This document shows, piece after piece, positions 63,237 through 64,000 of a stretch of DNA of 64,000 nt (position 1 is its first letter; every line of letters starts with the position of its first letter). Source of the stretch: Typha latifolia (Eukaryota > Streptophyta > Magnoliopsida > Poales > Typhaceae); NCBI GenBank assembly GCA_019914945.1, contig CM034107.1:11222001-11286000 (forward strand). Reading direction: 5' to 3'. The notes under the pieces were generated by a model that had not been told where the DNA came from, ran no database searches, and worked only from the letters and a program-made list of their open reading frames with translations. Position numbers and translations under genes: made by a program.

Positions 63237-64000
63237 AGGTGATCGCCGACCCGGATCCGCCTCGAGATTTGCATCCCTGCGCCCTGTGCTGACCAGATCG
63301 GTCGTACGAGAAGCCTAATTCCACTCAGAACTCCACCATTTCCTCTCGATCTAAGATCTCTGCTCCAAATGGCAGCGAAGGAGACGATGAATCGTTAGAG
63401 AGAATGGGAACAGATAGAAATCGGAATGGTTGCTAGGGTTTGTGGTTCAATCCTACGGTGGGGAAATTAGGGTTTTGGAGGTGATCGGAAAGGGGGGAAG
63501 GGCAGGAGGAGCTGTTCTTGTCGATCGAGAGAGAGGAGACGAATGGGAGGACTCAAGATCTTAGCCGTACGTGTGTCTTGATCTCTAGTCGGCGGCGATG
63601 CCACATATGTAGGCGCCTAAATGCGAGGCGGAACCAACCGCGGTACGGGAAACGGCCATTAGTCGATACAGACGGATTTAGATCGGACGGTGGCCGTTAG
63701 ATTATTAGAATTTCACAATTAACACCCTTTTAAATATATTATTTGCGTGAAGCCCCCTCTAAAGTTTATACGAGTTAAACATGAAAGTTGCTGTGTGGGT
63801 TCGGTAATTGACTAATCTAAATCTATGTACATGTTTCTTTTTCGAGATAAATCACCTATATAATAATATTATTATCCTCTAGGGAGACAACTTTATTGAA
63901 GGGTTTTTTTTAATTCAATTTTTTTATTTTTAAAAATAATAAAATATTCACTATTAGGCTTATACTTGGTAAGTTAAATTTAATTCAAAATATTTTAAAA
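63237..64000. other. Leader and promoter region of the FAM135-like gene, then AT-rich flank
   Basis: 63237 to about 63560 is GC-balanced and probably contains the 5'UTR and core promoter of the leftward FAM135-like gene. From about 63700 the sequence is AT-rich with no gene visible before the window ends. Confidence 0.5.

Overview
The window is nuclear DNA from a flowering plant, and I think a monocot, though that is not proven. It is AT-rich with spliced genes. Several first exons are much more GC-rich than the rest of their genes (bZIP, ATL, histone H3, the MGGC gene, FAM135), a 5'-to-3' gradient typical of monocots. Long GA/CT and TA microsatellites, small foldback elements and a decayed Ty1/copia element fill the gaps. 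I rebuilt ten protein genes by joining exons at splice sites. Each model keeps its frame end to end.

Layout. 1-2335: intergenic with two large inverted-repeat (MITE-like) elements. 2336-4544 (-): group I bZIP factor of the VIP1/RF2a type. 4620-10690: intergenic, with a 60-bp tandem array inside a probable old LTR, a 241-bp tandem duplication and long microsatellites. 10766-11419 (+): ATL-type RING-H2 ubiquitin ligase. 13570-15434 (-): QCR6, the hinge subunit of respiratory complex III, whose start codon is split by an intron. It lies head-to-head with an intronless histone H3.1 gene (16026-16436, +). 17296-20315 (-): FAR1-related protein derived from a MULE transposase. Just upstream (20852-21450, -) is a truncated duplicate of the QCR6 promoter and 5' exons, which in turn is head-to-head with a fibrillin 5 gene (21978-23948, +). 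23950-27000: intergenic with a third foldback element. 27669-28952 (+): trihelix factor. 28960-34500: long intergenic stretch with dispersed repeats. 34697-37545 (+): acidic repeat protein with a MGGC lipidation-type N-terminus. 38448-40609 (+): WAT1-related transporter. These last two genes share a near-identical 3' flank. 44220-50576 (+): ataxin-2-like CID3/CID4 protein with a PAM2 motif. 51414-63236 (-): FAM135-type putative serine esterase, whose second intron carries an antisense copia element that itself carries a nested hAT-like element.

Nothing here forms an operon or a dedicated multi-gene system; the genes are ordinary, functionally unrelated plant genes. The most interesting points concern genome structure: the split start codon of QCR6 and the copying of its 5' end to just upstream of the FAR1 gene, two GC-AG introns, nested transposons inside an esterase intron, duplicated 3' flanks of neighbouring genes, and a patterned 60-bp array. 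All identifications come from reading translated sequence and recalling family features; no database search was run.
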